A stretch of DNA of 64,000 bases, from the NCBI RefSeq assembly GCF_020164785.1, contig NZ_JAIUGX010000005.1, positions 124,001 to 188,000 of the forward strand, in the 5' to 3' direction. Origin of the DNA: Mesorhizobium sp. ES1-1. Lineage in GTDB: Bacteria > Pseudomonadota > Alphaproteobacteria > Rhizobiales > Rhizobiaceae. A program made the position numbers and the translations under genes. Under the pieces are notes generated by a model. It was not told where the DNA came from. It did not search any database and saw only the letters and a list, made by a program, of their open reading frames with translations. Every line of letters begins with the position of its first letter. Within the stretch, counting starts at the first letter, position 1. Of the stretch, positions 9,237-18,817 are shown piece after piece.

Positions 9237-10796
9237 TTGACCGATCGGGTGACAGGAAATGCGGCAATTGAGATGGGGGCGCCTGCGGCGCCTCCATTTC
9301 TTGTCGTGCGCAACATCGGCAAGGCCTTCGGCGGCGCCCGGGCGTTGCGAGATGCTTCCCTCGACATCATCGCGGGGGAGGTGCACGGGCTGGTCGGCGC
9401 CAATGGTGCGGGCAAGTCGACGATGATCAGGATCCTTGCCGGCCTCAACCATCCGGATCAGGGATCGATCGAGATTGATGGGCAGACAGTCGCTGTCGAG
9501 ACACCGCACCGCGCAACGGCAATGGGGATGAGTTTCATCCATCAGGAACTGGCTTTCGTTCCGGGGATGACCGTCCTCCAGAACATCATGCTGGGCGTGC
9601 CGAAACGATCGCGCTTCGGCTTGACGGATTGGGCAGCGATCGCGCGCGACGTCGAACCGATCGCGCGACGCGTCGGCATCACCGCCTCGCTCAATGCAAA
9701 TGTGAAAGGGCTGTCGACCGCCGAAAACTGGCTGATCAATATCTGCCGCGCGCTGGTGCGCAAGTCGCGGCTTATCGTGATGGACGAGCCGACCGCCTCG
9801 CTCTCCGCCGCGGAGGCCGAGAAGCTGTTCACGATCATCGCGGATCTCTCGGCCTCGGGGGTCGCCGTGCTCTATGTCTCGCACCGCCTCGACGAGATCC
9901 TGAAACTCTGCGATCGGGTGTCGGTCTTGCGCGACGGCAGTTCCGTCGCCGAATTCACGCGTGCCGGCTTGACGCGCAGGGCGCTGGTCGAGGCGATCGT
10001 GGGCGGCGACACTGCCAGCGGCGACAGCGGGCCGGATTACGTGCCGCAAAACCACGAGGTCGTTCTGCGCGTCCGCAACCTGACACGCCTGCCCAAGGTG
10101 AGGGGCGTCAGTTTCGAGCTTCGACAGGGGGAAGTTCTGGGCATTGGCGGCCTGGTCGGCGCCGGACGCAGCGAGCTGGCGCGGCTGATCTACGGTGCCG
10201 ATCGGCCGGACTCCGGCAGCATGACTTTCAGGGGCAAGGCCTACGCGCCGAAAACGCCACAAGCCGCAGTTGCCGCCGGCATAGGCCTTGTGCCGGAGGA
10301 GCGACGCACGGAAGGGCTTTTCCTGACGAAAAGCGTCGCGTTCAATCTTGGTCTGGTCAATCTGGACAAGCTTGTGCTCGGGCGCAGGGTGCCGCTTCTC
10401 AGCCGAAAAGCGCAATCCTCCCTGGCTCGCGAGACGATGAAACTTCTCTCGATCAAGACGGCAAGCGCGGACAATCCCGTCGGCCGGCTGAGCGGCGGCA
10501 ACCAGCAGAAAGTGGTCATCGGCCGATGGCTGCAGCGCGCGCCGCACATGCTCATTCTCGACGAACCGACACGCGGCGTCGACATCGGCGCGCGAGCGGA
10601 GATCCACCGCCAGATCCGCGACCTGGCGGCGGCAGGCATGGCGGTCCTCGTCATCTCGTCGGAACCCGACGAGTTGCCGGACCTGTGCGATCGCGTGCTG
10701 GTGATGGCGGAAGGCGTTGTCGTTCGCGAAATGAGCGGCGCATCGATGTCGCGCTCGGCCATTGTCGAGGCAAGCTATGGCGAGCGAAGCCATTGA
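9237..10796 (+). CDS. Sugar ABC transporter ATP-binding protein, double-domain (RbsA type)
   Basis: A protein of about 519 residues with two fused ATPase domains. The first has Walker A GANGAGKST and Walker B LIVMDEPTAS; the second has the degenerate Walker A GLVGAGRSE, a strong signature LSGGNQQK and Walker B LILDEPTRGVD, as in RbsA/XylG proteins. It energises import of the ligand bound by the upstream receptor. The start is uncertain: TTG at 9237, GTG at 9249 and ATG at 9273 are all in frame and none has a strong ribosome site; ATG 9273 would still give a full-length domain. Confidence 0.92.
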   Translation: MTDRVTGNAAIEMGAPAAPPFLVVRNIGKAFGGARALRDASLDIIAGEVHGLVGANGAGKSTMIRILAGLNHPDQGSIEIDGQTVAVETPHRATAMGMSFIHQELAFVPGMTVLQNIMLGVPKRSRFGLTDWAAIARDVEPIARRVGITASLNANVKGLSTAENWLINICRALVRKSRLIVMDEPTASLSAAEAEKLFTIIADLSASGVAVLYVSHRLDEILKLCDRVSVLRDGSSVAEFTRAGLTRRALVEAIVGGDTASGDSGPDYVPQNHEVVLRVRNLTRLPKVRGVSFELRQGEVLGIGGLVGAGRSELARLIYGADRPDSGSMTFRGKAYAPKTPQAAVAAGIGLVPEERRTEGLFLTKSVAFNLGLVNLDKLVLGRRVPLLSRKAQSSLARETMKLLSIKTASADNPVGRLSGGNQQKVVIGRWLQRAPHMLILDEPTRGVDIGARAEIHRQIRDLAAAGMAVLVISSEPDELPDLCDRVLVMAEGVVVREMSGASMSRSAIVEASYGERSH

Positions 10797-10812
10797 CCGG
10801 GAGGACGATCAG

Positions 10813-11805
10813 ATGAGCGATGCCACCTATAACAGGCGCCTCACACCGCGTGCGAAAGCCGGCCTCGGACTTTTCGCGCGCTATGCGACCATCCTAGGAC
10901 TGCTGGCGATGATCATCGCCTTTTCGATCCTGTCGCCGAAAGCATTCTCGACCCTGGGCAACTTCACCAACGTCCTCAACCAGGCCTCGCTTGCGATGAT
11001 CATCGCCGGTGGCCTGACATTGGCGGTCGTGGTCGGCGAGCTTGATCTGTCGATCGGCTTTGCCGCAAGCCTGCACGGAATTCTCGTCACCGGCTTCATC
11101 GTCCATGACAAGCTGCCGATCCCCCTGGCCATCGCCATCGTGCTCGCCCTTGGCGCGCTGATCGGCCTGGTCAACGGCTTCATCGTCACCAAGATGAAAG
11201 TGAATTCGGTGATCGCGACGCTGGGCGTCGGGACAATCATCACCGGCATCGCCTTCGCCTACTCCGCCGGCGTGCCCATCGTTGCCGGCGTGCCGGAGGC
11301 CTTCCTGCAGCTCTCGCTCGGCCGCTGGCTTTTCGGCATCCCCAACAACATCGTCGTCATGGTCCTTGTGCTTGGCATATTGTGGGTGCTGGTCGAGCGC
11401 ACCTCGATCGGCCAGGAGATCCAGGCGGTCGGCGGCAACCCTGCCGCGGCGCGCCTGGCCGGCATCAATGTCGATCGCATCAAGACACTCGGCTTTGTCA
11501 TCTCCGGCATGTGCGCCGCGCTCACCGGCATGCTGCTGGCGTCGCGGCTGGGAAGCGGCACGACAAGTGCTGCCGATTCCTATCTTCTGACGGCCTTCGC
11601 AGCGGTGTTCCTGGGTTCGGCAACTTTGCGCGACGGCGAGTTCCACGTGCTGGGAACCCTGGTCGGCGCGCTGATCATTGCTTTCGGCTTCAACGGCCTC
11701 AATATTTTCGGCGCCCCGACGTTCTCACAATATGTGTTCCAGGGCGCCATCCTGATCATCGCTGTCGGGCTTTCCAGCCTCGGCCGCTCACTTGCCGAAA
11801 GCTGA
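10813..11805 (+). CDS. Sugar ABC transporter permease (RbsC type)
   Basis: A 330-residue integral membrane protein with many hydrophobic helices and the family segments ANFTNVLNQ-like near residue 55, GELDLSIGF near 80 and VNGFIVTKMKVNSVIATLG near 120. I placed the start at 10813 because GGGAGG lies eight bases upstream; an in-frame ATG further left would overlap the ATPase gene. It forms the membrane channel of the importer with the two preceding genes. Confidence 0.92.
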   Translation: MSDATYNRRLTPRAKAGLGLFARYATILGLLAMIIAFSILSPKAFSTLGNFTNVLNQASLAMIIAGGLTLAVVVGELDLSIGFAASLHGILVTGFIVHDKLPIPLAIAIVLALGALIGLVNGFIVTKMKVNSVIATLGVGTIITGIAFAYSAGVPIVAGVPEAFLQLSLGRWLFGIPNNIVVMVLVLGILWVLVERTSIGQEIQAVGGNPAAARLAGINVDRIKTLGFVISGMCAALTGMLLASRLGSGTTSAADSYLLTAFAAVFLGSATLRDGEFHVLGTLVGALIIAFGFNGLNIFGAPTFSQYVFQGAILIIAVGLSSLGRSLAES

Positions 11806-11815
11806 GGAGGACGCC

Positions 11816-12652
11816 ATGGCTCAAACCGAGCACTGGGAAATCTATGTCATCGAGTTCGCACGATCGAAGAACCAGCCATGGGTCGATCTGGTCAACGGGA
11901 TGTATGATGACGGCCCCACGGATTTGCCCTTTTCCTTTATCCTGGCGCGGCGCGGCGACCGCAACGTGCTTGTCGACACGGGCTTCATGAAGACCGAAGC
12001 CGGACCCAACTTCTCCGATAAATTCGGCATACCCTGGTGGATTTCCCCGGTCCGCATGTTGGCCGAACTGGGGCTGGCGCCAGACGACATCACCGACATC
12101 ATCGTCAGCCATGCGCATTTCGACCATATGGGCTCGATCGATCAGTTCCCGAAAGCCCGGCTCTATCTGCAAAAGCAGGAGCTGCTGTCCTGGCACGAGG
12201 CGATGGCGCTGCCGGTGCAATATGGCTTCCTCACCGCCATTATCGACCCGGACGATCTGCGCGCGGCTTTCGACGCTTCGGTGGAACACCGGCTGACCCT
12301 GGTCGATGGCGACCGGGACAATCTCCTGCCGGGGATCCATGTCCGTCTTGGGCAGGGCCACACGATGGGACAGCAATTCGTGATCGTCGAAACGTCGAGG
12401 GGACGCATCGTCCTTTCGGGCGATTGCGTCTACTCGTCCCGGCAGATCACCGGCCACAAGCACGACGGCGTCTACCAGCCGCTCAACAACGCCGTCGGCA
12501 GCGTCTGGGATCAGCTCAAGACGATCGATCGCATCAATACCGAGATCGGCGGCGATCTCGACAGGCTGATCATCCTTCACGATTCGGAGCGCTGGAAAGG
12601 CCTGCCGGTGGTGAAGGAAGTCGAAGGATTTCGCATCGTGAAGGCGGCCTAG
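11816..12652 (+). CDS. MBL-fold metallo-hydrolase (N-acyl-homoserine-lactonase-like)
   Basis: A 278-residue metallo-beta-lactamase-fold hydrolase with the dinuclear zinc motif SHAHFDHMG near residue 102, a second ligand in GQGHTMGQQ and the bridging Asp in LSGDCVY. The layout matches the AiiA-type lactonase family, which hydrolyses lactones and related cyclic esters; the substrate here is unproven. The ATG follows a GAGGAGG site that overlaps the permease stop, so it is the last gene of the transporter operon and may process the imported compound. It converges with the next SDR gene 11 bases away. Confidence 0.85.
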   Translation: MAQTEHWEIYVIEFARSKNQPWVDLVNGMYDDGPTDLPFSFILARRGDRNVLVDTGFMKTEAGPNFSDKFGIPWWISPVRMLAELGLAPDDITDIIVSHAHFDHMGSIDQFPKARLYLQKQELLSWHEAMALPVQYGFLTAIIDPDDLRAAFDASVEHRLTLVDGDRDNLLPGIHVRLGQGHTMGQQFVIVETSRGRIVLSGDCVYSSRQITGHKHDGVYQPLNNAVGSVWDQLKTIDRINTEIGGDLDRLIILHDSERWKGLPVVKEVEGFRIVKAA

Positions 12653-12663
12653 AAGCTCGCTGG

Positions 12664-13437
12664 TCAGCCGGCCATCCAGCCGCCGTCAACCATCAAATTG
12701 ATGCCGGTGATGTAGCTTGCCATGTCGCTGGCGAGGAAAAGTGCCGCACCTGCCACGTCATTTGGTTGCCCGAGCCGCGGCCAAGGCGTGCGCCGGTGCG
12801 AATAGTCCAGCGCGTCGGGGTCGTTGGCCACGCCCGGCTTGCCGGTGATGATCTTGCCCGGTGCGATGGCGTTGCAGATGATGAGGTCTTCGGCGTGGTC
12901 GACGGCGATCTGCCGCGTCATCTGCACGATGCCGCCCTTGCTGACCGAATAGGGAAGATCGCCGGGGCAGGCGACCATGCCATGCTGCGAGGAAATGTTG
13001 ATGATGCGGCCGCGGGCTTCGTTGACGGGCGCCTGTGCGAGCATCTGCATCACAGCGCGTTTGGAGCAGTAGAAGAAGCCGGTGAGGTTGACGCCGATGA
13101 CACGCTGCCATTGTGCCGGCGTGGTGTCGATCAGGTTGGTGCTGGTGTAGATCGCGGCATTGTTGACCATGACGTCGAGCCGTCCGAACCGGTCCACCGT
13201 CGTGGCGACAAGTGCGTCGACGGCGCTCCAGGCGGAGATGTCGGTCGGGATGTAGAGAGCGGTTCCGCCCGCCGCGCGGATCAAGTCCGCGGTGGCCTCG
13301 CCGCCTTCGAGCGGCGGCTCGGCGGGGTCGGCGATGACGACGCTCGCGCCCTCGGACGCGAATTTCAGCGCGATGGCGCGGCCTATGCCGGAACTGCCTC
13401 CGGTGACGATAGCAATCTTGTTGGCGAGCAGTGGCAT
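12664..13437 (-). CDS. SDR family oxidoreductase
   Basis: A 257-residue classical short-chain dehydrogenase with TGGSSGIG at residue 13, NNAA near 91, catalytic Ser in NISSQHG and YSVSK as the active-site Tyr/Lys. The C-terminal block ASDMASYITGINLMVDGG is typical of cofactor-binding 3-oxoacyl-ACP-reductase/glucose-dehydrogenase-like SDRs. It is the last gene of a six-gene minus-strand operon running from the MFS transporter, and starts only five bases after the stop of the dihydroorotase-like gene. Confidence 0.9.
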   Translation of the reverse strand: MPLLANKIAIVTGGSSGIGRAIALKFASEGASVVIADPAEPPLEGGEATADLIRAAGGTALYIPTDISAWSAVDALVATTVDRFGRLDVMVNNAAIYTSTNLIDTTPAQWQRVIGVNLTGFFYCSKRAVMQMLAQAPVNEARGRIINISSQHGMVACPGDLPYSVSKGGIVQMTRQIAVDHAEDLIICNAIAPGKIITGKPGVANDPDALDYSHRRTPWPRLGQPNDVAGAALFLASDMASYITGINLMVDGGWMAG

Positions 13438-13442
13438 GGTGT

Positions 13443-14777
13443 TCAGCTTTCCCGGGTGACGACGCGTCCGAATTTGGGATCGATCAGTTTTCCCTCGCGC
13501 ACGATCTCGCGACCGCGCAGGAAGACGTTTGTCAGCCGCGCCTGGACGGTCCAGCCATCGAATGGCGTGTAGCCCGCTCGAGACACCTGGTCTTCATTGG
13601 CGATCGAACTGGACTGGCGTGGGTCGAGGATGAGCATATCGGCATCGTATCCAACCGCGATGTTTCCTTTGCGGCAGCCTAGGTCGAAGCGCTCGGCTGG
13701 ATTGCGGGCGCACATGCGTACTAGATCGGGCAGGGCGATCACCTCGTCGTCGACCAATTTCAGCATGGCCTGCAGCAGCGTCTGCAGCCCGGGCAGGCCG
13801 CCTGGAATGTCGGCGAAGGCCGCATAGGATGCCGCCTTTTCGGCTGGCGCGTGCGGCGCGTGGTCGGTGGCGACGATGTCGATCAGACCGGCGCTCAGCG
13901 CAGCGCGCAACGCGTCCACATCATGCGGCGAGCGCAGCGGCGGAGAGGCCTTCAGCTTGGCGCCTTGCTGTTCGTAATCCGTCGCCGTGAAGAACAGGTT
14001 CTGCGGCGTCGTCTCGACGCTGGCGTCGGCCATGCCGCGCAGCCGGCTCCATGTCTCGACGCCGAGTTCGGAATTGATCTGGCGCACATGAATTCTGCTC
14101 TCGGCCGCAGCCGCGGCGATGAGCGCCCGGGCGATGCCGTTGGCCTCGGCCAGCGGCGGCCGGCTGGCCTGAAAGGCCGCGATGGTGCCGGAGCGATCGA
14201 GCGCTGCGCTGCCGGTCAGGATCGATTGATCGCCGGGCGAGATGCCGATCAAAGTGTCGCTGCCGGCGAAAGCCTTCAACGCCCCGGCCACGGCATCGGA
14301 TGTAGCGAACAGGAAGTCATCGGGCACGTCGGCGGTGAAGAGCTCGAACGAGACCGGTGCGAGGCCGAGCAAGCGGGGGATCAACGACAAGTCGCGGCTG
14401 ACCACGGCCTGCAAACCGACATCGACATGGATCCGAGCCTCGGTCATCGCCATCTTGTCGGCAAGCTGTTCAGCCGTGGCTGTCCACGGCTCGTCCGTGG
14501 GCATATCGAGCACCGTGGTGACACCGCCGAGGGCGGCGGCATGCGTGCCGGAGGAAAAATCCTCCTTGTGGGTCAGTCCGGGCTCTCGCAGATGCGCATG
14601 CGCGTCGACCAAGCCGGGCAGCAGATAAGAGCCGGAAGCGTCGAAGATGGTCCTCGCCGAAGCCATCTCGCCCGGCGCCAGAAGTGCCGCGATACGGCCG
14701 CCGCTGATGCCCACGTCGCGCCGCTCCAACCCCCCGGCGTTGACGATGATGGCTCCCCGGATCAGCGTTTCGAACAT
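13443..14777 (-). CDS. Dihydroorotase/allantoinase-like amidohydrolase with altered metal site
   Basis: A 444-residue cyclic-amidase-family protein. The N-terminal metal motif DAHAHLREPGLTHKEDF and the C-terminal VATDHAPH are intact. Three other ligand positions differ from the canonical hydantoinase encoded at 19485-20915: the carbamylated Lys (SVKLF there) is Glu here (SFELF), the VHAEN His is replaced within IGISPGDQS, and the IVHVSS His is Gln in HVRQINS. It may bind one metal, catalyse a different reaction or be non-catalytic. Databases would probably call it allantoinase or dihydroorotase; that should not be taken literally. Confidence 0.8.
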   Translation of the reverse strand: MFETLIRGAIIVNAGGLERRDVGISGGRIAALLAPGEMASARTIFDASGSYLLPGLVDAHAHLREPGLTHKEDFSSGTHAAALGGVTTVLDMPTDEPWTATAEQLADKMAMTEARIHVDVGLQAVVSRDLSLIPRLLGLAPVSFELFTADVPDDFLFATSDAVAGALKAFAGSDTLIGISPGDQSILTGSAALDRSGTIAAFQASRPPLAEANGIARALIAAAAAESRIHVRQINSELGVETWSRLRGMADASVETTPQNLFFTATDYEQQGAKLKASPPLRSPHDVDALRAALSAGLIDIVATDHAPHAPAEKAASYAAFADIPGGLPGLQTLLQAMLKLVDDEVIALPDLVRMCARNPAERFDLGCRKGNIAVGYDADMLILDPRQSSSIANEDQVSRAGYTPFDGWTVQARLTNVFLRGREIVREGKLIDPKFGRVVTRES

Positions 14778-14792
14778 GGCGTCCCTGGTCCG

Positions 14793-15725
14793 TCAGCCGC
14801 GTCGCTCGAAGCGGGCATGGTTCTCCAGCCAGAAGCGGGCAATGTCTTCGCGGCGCATGAAGGCGGCGGCCGGGTTCCGCTTCACGTGTTCGATCACCTC
14901 GCGCAAGCCGGACGCCCGGTTGGGCTGGCCCATCCAGCGCGCGTGGATACCGATCGTCAGCATGCGGCCGCCCGTCTCGCCGGCCTCGTCAAGCATATAA
15001 TCGATCGCCGAGCGGCAATCCTCGGCGAAGTCGCGCGGATTGCTGTAGCCGGGCGCCACCAGATAGCGGCTGTCATTGAGCGTCTTGGAATAGGGCACGA
15101 CCAGAATCTTTGTCCCGCCATGGTCGAGGAAATAGGGCAGGTCGTCATTGCAGGGATCTGAATGGTAGAGGAAGCCGCCCTCCTCGACGAGCAGATCGCG
15201 CGTGTTGACGCTGGGCAGCGAGCGGCAGTTCCAGCCCAGGGGCCGCCGCGCCAGCAATTTTTCATAAAGCGCCACCGCTTCATGCAGCTGGCGCTTTTCC
15301 TCGTCGCGCTCCATCGTCGTGTAATCGATCCAGCGCAGGCCGTGGCCGAGCAGGTCATGCCGGCGCGTCTTCATCCACTCCACAAAGGGCGGATTGCGTT
15401 CCAGCGCCACCGCGCAAGCCGAGATGGTGATCGGGATGTCGTGGCGATCGAACAGCCGGGCCAGCCGCCAGACACCGGCGCGGCTGCCATATTCAAAATG
15501 CGTCTCGGTCCCGAGGTCGCGCACGGGCGGGCTCGAGGTGAGATTATATTCGCCCCAATTGTCGTTGCGTCCGTCTTCCAGCCATGAATATTCCGAGCCT
15601 TCCTCGTAATTCAACACGAGGTTGATGGCGAGCTGGACGCCGCCGGGCCAGGTCACGAGGGGCGGGTGCGGACCATAACCGACGAAGTCGCGCGGTTGCG
15701 GTACCTGCTGCGGATCGGTCGGCAT
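14793..15725 (-). CDS. Polysaccharide deacetylase-family hydrolase, PuuE (allantoinase)-like
   Basis: A 310-residue NodB-homology-fold protein of the PuuE branch. Recognisable segments are RDFVGYG near the start, WPGGVQLAINLVLNYEEG, YGSRAGVWRL, HGLRWIDY near 130 and a conserved NDDLPYF. PuuE-type enzymes hydrolyse cyclic ureides such as allantoin; others act on N-acyl substrates. A paralogue of similar length lies at 44120-45031, at the far end of the island. It is in the middle of an operon with the dihydroorotase-like protein, which supports a ureide or cyclic amide substrate. Confidence 0.8.
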   Translation of the reverse strand: MPTDPQQVPQPRDFVGYGPHPPLVTWPGGVQLAINLVLNYEEGSEYSWLEDGRNDNWGEYNLTSSPPVRDLGTETHFEYGSRAGVWRLARLFDRHDIPITISACAVALERNPPFVEWMKTRRHDLLGHGLRWIDYTTMERDEEKRQLHEAVALYEKLLARRPLGWNCRSLPSVNTRDLLVEEGGFLYHSDPCNDDLPYFLDHGGTKILVVPYSKTLNDSRYLVAPGYSNPRDFAEDCRSAIDYMLDEAGETGGRMLTIGIHARWMGQPNRASGLREVIEHVKRNPAAAFMRREDIARFWLENHARFERRG

Positions 15726-15750
15726 CGGCTGGTCTCCTGCGGCTGGCAGT

Positions 15751-16773
15751 TCAGTTTTCGCTGGCTGCTATCCAGTCCATGTAGGCGTGGAAGGCTTCCT
15801 TGCCGGGACGCGGCCGCCAAGTCGTGTCGCGCAGGATGCGGGCGATGTCGTAGGCGCCCCACATGCCGCCTTTCAGTTTCACATCCTGGACGATGTTGGC
15901 GTCTTCTCCAGATGTCACTTCGGCCTTCAGTCCGGGTGCGCGTTCCCTTGCCCAGCCGATGATCTCACCGATCGTCTGGCTGGAACCGGAGCCGATATTG
16001 TAGTGGCGATAATTGAGGCGCGGTGCGTCGATCAGCGCGAGGATCGCGTCGGCAACGTCGGTCGACGTGACGTAGTCGCCTACAGGGTCCAGGCTGTTCG
16101 GCCTGATCGTCTCGCCGGCCAGGGCCATATGCGCGACGCGGTTAGGCACATGGCGGAAGTTGCGGCTCTCGGTGGCACGGTCCATCGGCCCGTAGACCGA
16201 GGCAAGCCGCACCGAGACGGCCGACAGGCCGAACAGGTCGGCATAGCGATTGGTCACCATCTCGGAGGCGAATTTCGAGATGCCGTAGAGCGTCAAGGGC
16301 GCGACATAGCCGTCTTCGGGCAGCGGCTCGCTGCTCCAGTCCGGCCCATTGTGGCGGTAGACGGAGCCGGAACTGACATAGACGAAGCGCTTGAGGTCCG
16401 GTCGGTCTCGCGCCCAGTCCAGCATCCGCACCGTGCCCATCAGGTTGACGTCGACGATTCGGGCAGGGTCTTCAGCCTCCGGCTGGCGTTTTGCCTCCGA
16501 GGCGCTGCCGCGCGAGATGGGCGTGATCGTCGCGCCATGCACGATCGCCGTGATGGCGTGCTCATTCAGGGCCGCGGACCATGTCTTCGGGTCGAGGATA
16601 TCGGCGGTGATGACGGTGAGCCGGTCGCGCACCGGAGCGAAGTGCTTTTCGGCGGCGGCGTCGAGGCCGGACCGGTCTAAGATCACGGCCCGGGCTTGCG
16701 GATCGCGGTCGAGCCATGCGCGTGCGACCACGCTCATGACAAAGCCGGTGCCACCGGTGACAAGCAGGGTCAT
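15751..16773 (-). CDS. NAD-dependent epimerase/dehydratase family protein (extended SDR)
   Basis: A 340-residue extended short-chain dehydrogenase. The cofactor loop is TGGTGFVMS at the N-terminus, a slightly modified GxxGxxG; the catalytic pair is YGISK near residue 163, with the Ser in YVSSGSVY. Such proteins epimerise or oxidise NDP-sugars but also act on other hydroxy compounds. It sits 25 bases upstream of the PuuE-like gene. Its presence in an amide-degrading operon suggests a non-sugar-nucleotide substrate, but this is inference. Confidence 0.85.
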   Translation of the reverse strand: MTLLVTGGTGFVMSVVARAWLDRDPQARAVILDRSGLDAAAEKHFAPVRDRLTVITADILDPKTWSAALNEHAITAIVHGATITPISRGSASEAKRQPEAEDPARIVDVNLMGTVRMLDWARDRPDLKRFVYVSSGSVYRHNGPDWSSEPLPEDGYVAPLTLYGISKFASEMVTNRYADLFGLSAVSVRLASVYGPMDRATESRNFRHVPNRVAHMALAGETIRPNSLDPVGDYVTSTDVADAILALIDAPRLNYRHYNIGSGSSQTIGEIIGWARERAPGLKAEVTSGEDANIVQDVKLKGGMWGAYDIARILRDTTWRPRPGKEAFHAYMDWIAASEN

Positions 16774-16803
16774 ATGAACTCCTTTGAAGCTGAACGGACG
16801 GGA

Positions 16804-17553
16804 TCAGCGCGTCGCATAGCCGCCATCCACGAGCATGTCGGAACCGGTGACGAAGGATGCGTCCGACGATAGCAGGAAGGCCGCAGCCGCGGCGATCTCA
16901 TCGGGCTCCGCGATGCGGCCGAGCAGATGGGCGGGGCCGAGGCCCGCATTGGCAGCCTCGAAGTCTGGAAATCTGCGCAGCAGGCGCGCCGTCGCCACCG
17001 CGCCCGGCGACAGGCTGTTGACGCGCACCTTGTCCGCCGCATGGTCGACCGCCATCGCCTTGGCGAGATGGATCAGTCCCGCCTTGGCGGCGCAATAGGC
17101 AACGGCCCTGGCGGTTGCGACCCGCCCGAACTGCGAACCGATGAACACCACCGAGCCGCCGCCGCCTGCCGCCATCAACGGCACCGCGAATTTGCTCATC
17201 AGGAAGGCGCCGGTCAGGCTGACGTCGAGTTCGCGACGCCAGGACTGTTCGTCGAGATCGACGACGGTGGCGTTGGTCGATGGCGCGGCGGCGTTATGCA
17301 CCAGCCCGTCAAGCCGGCCGAAGCGCTGCCTTGCCATGTCCACGGCGTCGCTGGCGGATCCTGCATCGGTCACGTCGCAGCGGCAGGCGGCAGCGGCACC
17401 GCCAAGCTCATCGGCGAGGGCTTGCGCCGCCGTGAGATCGTGGTCGGCGCAGACCACGCTGGCGCCTTCGGCAACGCAGCGCCGCGCGATGGCGGCGCCA
17501 ATGCCGCTTGCGGCGCCCGCGATCAGGATAATTTTGCCTTGGAGACGGTTCAT
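16804..17553 (-). CDS. SDR family oxidoreductase
   Basis: A 249-residue classical short-chain dehydrogenase with AGAASGIG at residue 13, HNAA near 90, catalytic Ser in FIGSQFG and the pair YCAAK. The ending ASFVTGSDMLVDGGYATR is standard. It differs clearly in sequence from the other SDR of this operon (12664-13437), so the two probably handle different steps. It begins 11 bases after the MFS gene stop. Confidence 0.9.
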   Translation of the reverse strand: MNRLQGKIILIAGAASGIGAAIARRCVAEGASVVCADHDLTAAQALADELGGAAAACRCDVTDAGSASDAVDMARQRFGRLDGLVHNAAAPSTNATVVDLDEQSWRRELDVSLTGAFLMSKFAVPLMAAGGGGSVVFIGSQFGRVATARAVAYCAAKAGLIHLAKAMAVDHAADKVRVNSLSPGAVATARLLRRFPDFEAANAGLGPAHLLGRIAEPDEIAAAAAFLLSSDASFVTGSDMLVDGGYATR

Positions 17554-17563
17554 CGCGCCGTCC

Positions 17564-18817
17564 TCATACCCGTTCCTCGACGCTTTGCATGACCGGCGCT
17601 CTGACGGGCCGGCGCAGGAGATTGTAGCAGGCGGCCAATGTCACCAGGGCTGCGCCGCCGCCGAGCAGCAGGAACATTGCGGGAGGTCCAAGATGCGCCA
17701 TCAATCCCGCCGCGAGTCCGGGCGTCGCCACATTGCCGATCGAGTAGAGCAGGAGCAGCGTGCCGGAGGCGGCGACCATGTGCCGGCTATGAAGCTGCGA
17801 GGCGCCGAAGGCCATGGCCACCGGATAGATCGTCAGGGCCGTAGAACCATAGATGAAGAACAACACGAAGAGCAGAGGCGCCGACAGGCTGCCGAGCCAG
17901 GCGATGGAGGCACAGGCCGTCACAGACACCAGTCCTTGCACCAACAATATCAGTCGGCGGTCGAGACGGTCCGAAAGCCAGCCCACCGGGGTCTGCGCCA
18001 CCATGCCGGCAATGCTTATCGTGGTCACCAGCCAGACCGTGGTGGCCGCCGACAGGCCGATCTGCGTTCCGTAGAGAGGCGTCAGCACGAAGACGTTCAT
18101 GTTCGTGATGCCGCCCTGGAAAATCGCCACGACCGTTACAGGCGCCAGCCTGAAAAGCGCCAGCGGCCCAAGCCGCCTGTCTGCCTTGGCTCCGGCCGCG
18201 GGCGCCGGATCGGCCGGCACCGAAGGCAGCGCCGGCCAGCGCAGCCCGGCTAGGTTGGGGGCAAAGGCCGCGAGCACCGTCGCCATCGCGACCAGAAACA
18301 GATGCGGTGATTGCGGACCGACCAGCGCCACGAGGACCTGGCCAAGCAGCACGGCGATCGCCGTCGTCAGCATGTAGAGCGCGAACAGCGCGCCGCGATT
18401 ATGCTGTTCGGCATAGAGGTTGATCCAGCTCTCGCAGATGACGAACATCGAGGCCATCGACATGCCGCCGAGCAGCCGGATGCAGAACCAGGCCGGCATG
18501 AAGTCGGTGACGACAAAGCCGACCGCCGACATCAGCGCGGTCGCCAGGACCAGCAGGAATGTCCGCTCATGGCCGTAGCGGCTGACCAATGGGCGCGTCA
18601 TCAGGCATCCGATCAGGAAACCGGCGGGATAGGCGGTCAGCACGATCTGGACGGTCTGGGGGTCGACGCCGGCCTTGCCGAGGTGGAACGACACGGCGGT
18701 AGTCAGCATGGCGCTGCCGATACAGGCGAGGCAGACGCTTGCCATCATCGGCAGCGTTGCGCGGGAGCGTTCAGCGTTCCGCCAGAAGCGCATCGCGGAT
18801 TGAGCGATCGATCCCAT
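17564..18817 (-). CDS. MFS transporter
   Basis: A protein of about 417 residues with twelve predicted membrane helices. The loop between helices 2 and 3 carries LVSRYGHER, a form of the MFS signature, and the second half repeats it as GWLSDRLDRR. It resembles the YcaD-like branch of the family. It is the first gene of the six-gene operon and probably imports or exports a substrate of those enzymes. The start is uncertain: TTG 18850, ATG 18817 and ATG 18793 are in frame and none has a good ribosome site. Confidence 0.88.
   Translation of the reverse strand: MGSIAQSAMRFWRNAERSRATLPMMASVCLACIGSAMLTTAVSFHLGKAGVDPQTVQIVLTAYPAGFLIGCLMTRPLVSRYGHERTFLLVLATALMSAVGFVVTDFMPAWFCIRLLGGMSMASMFVICESWINLYAEQHNRGALFALYMLTTAIAVLLGQVLVALVGPQSPHLFLVAMATVLAAFAPNLAGLRWPALPSVPADPAPAAGAKADRRLGPLALFRLAPVTVVAIFQGGITNMNVFVLTPLYGTQIGLSAATTVWLVTTISIAGMVAQTPVGWLSDRLDRRLILLVQGLVSVTACASIAWLGSLSAPLLFVLFFIYGSTALTIYPVAMAFGASQLHSRHMVAASGTLLLLYSIGNVATPGLAAGLMAHLGPPAMFLLLGGGAALVTLAACYNLLRRPVRAPVMQSVEERV

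Noticed and set aside
9042..10793. Open frame of 583 codons opposite the ABC ATPase
   Set aside because: The plus strand codes for a complete RbsA-type ATPase; the antisense product has no motif.
12037..13572. Plus-strand frame of 511 codons
   Set aside because: It overlaps the MBL-hydrolase gene out of frame and two minus-strand genes with clear families.
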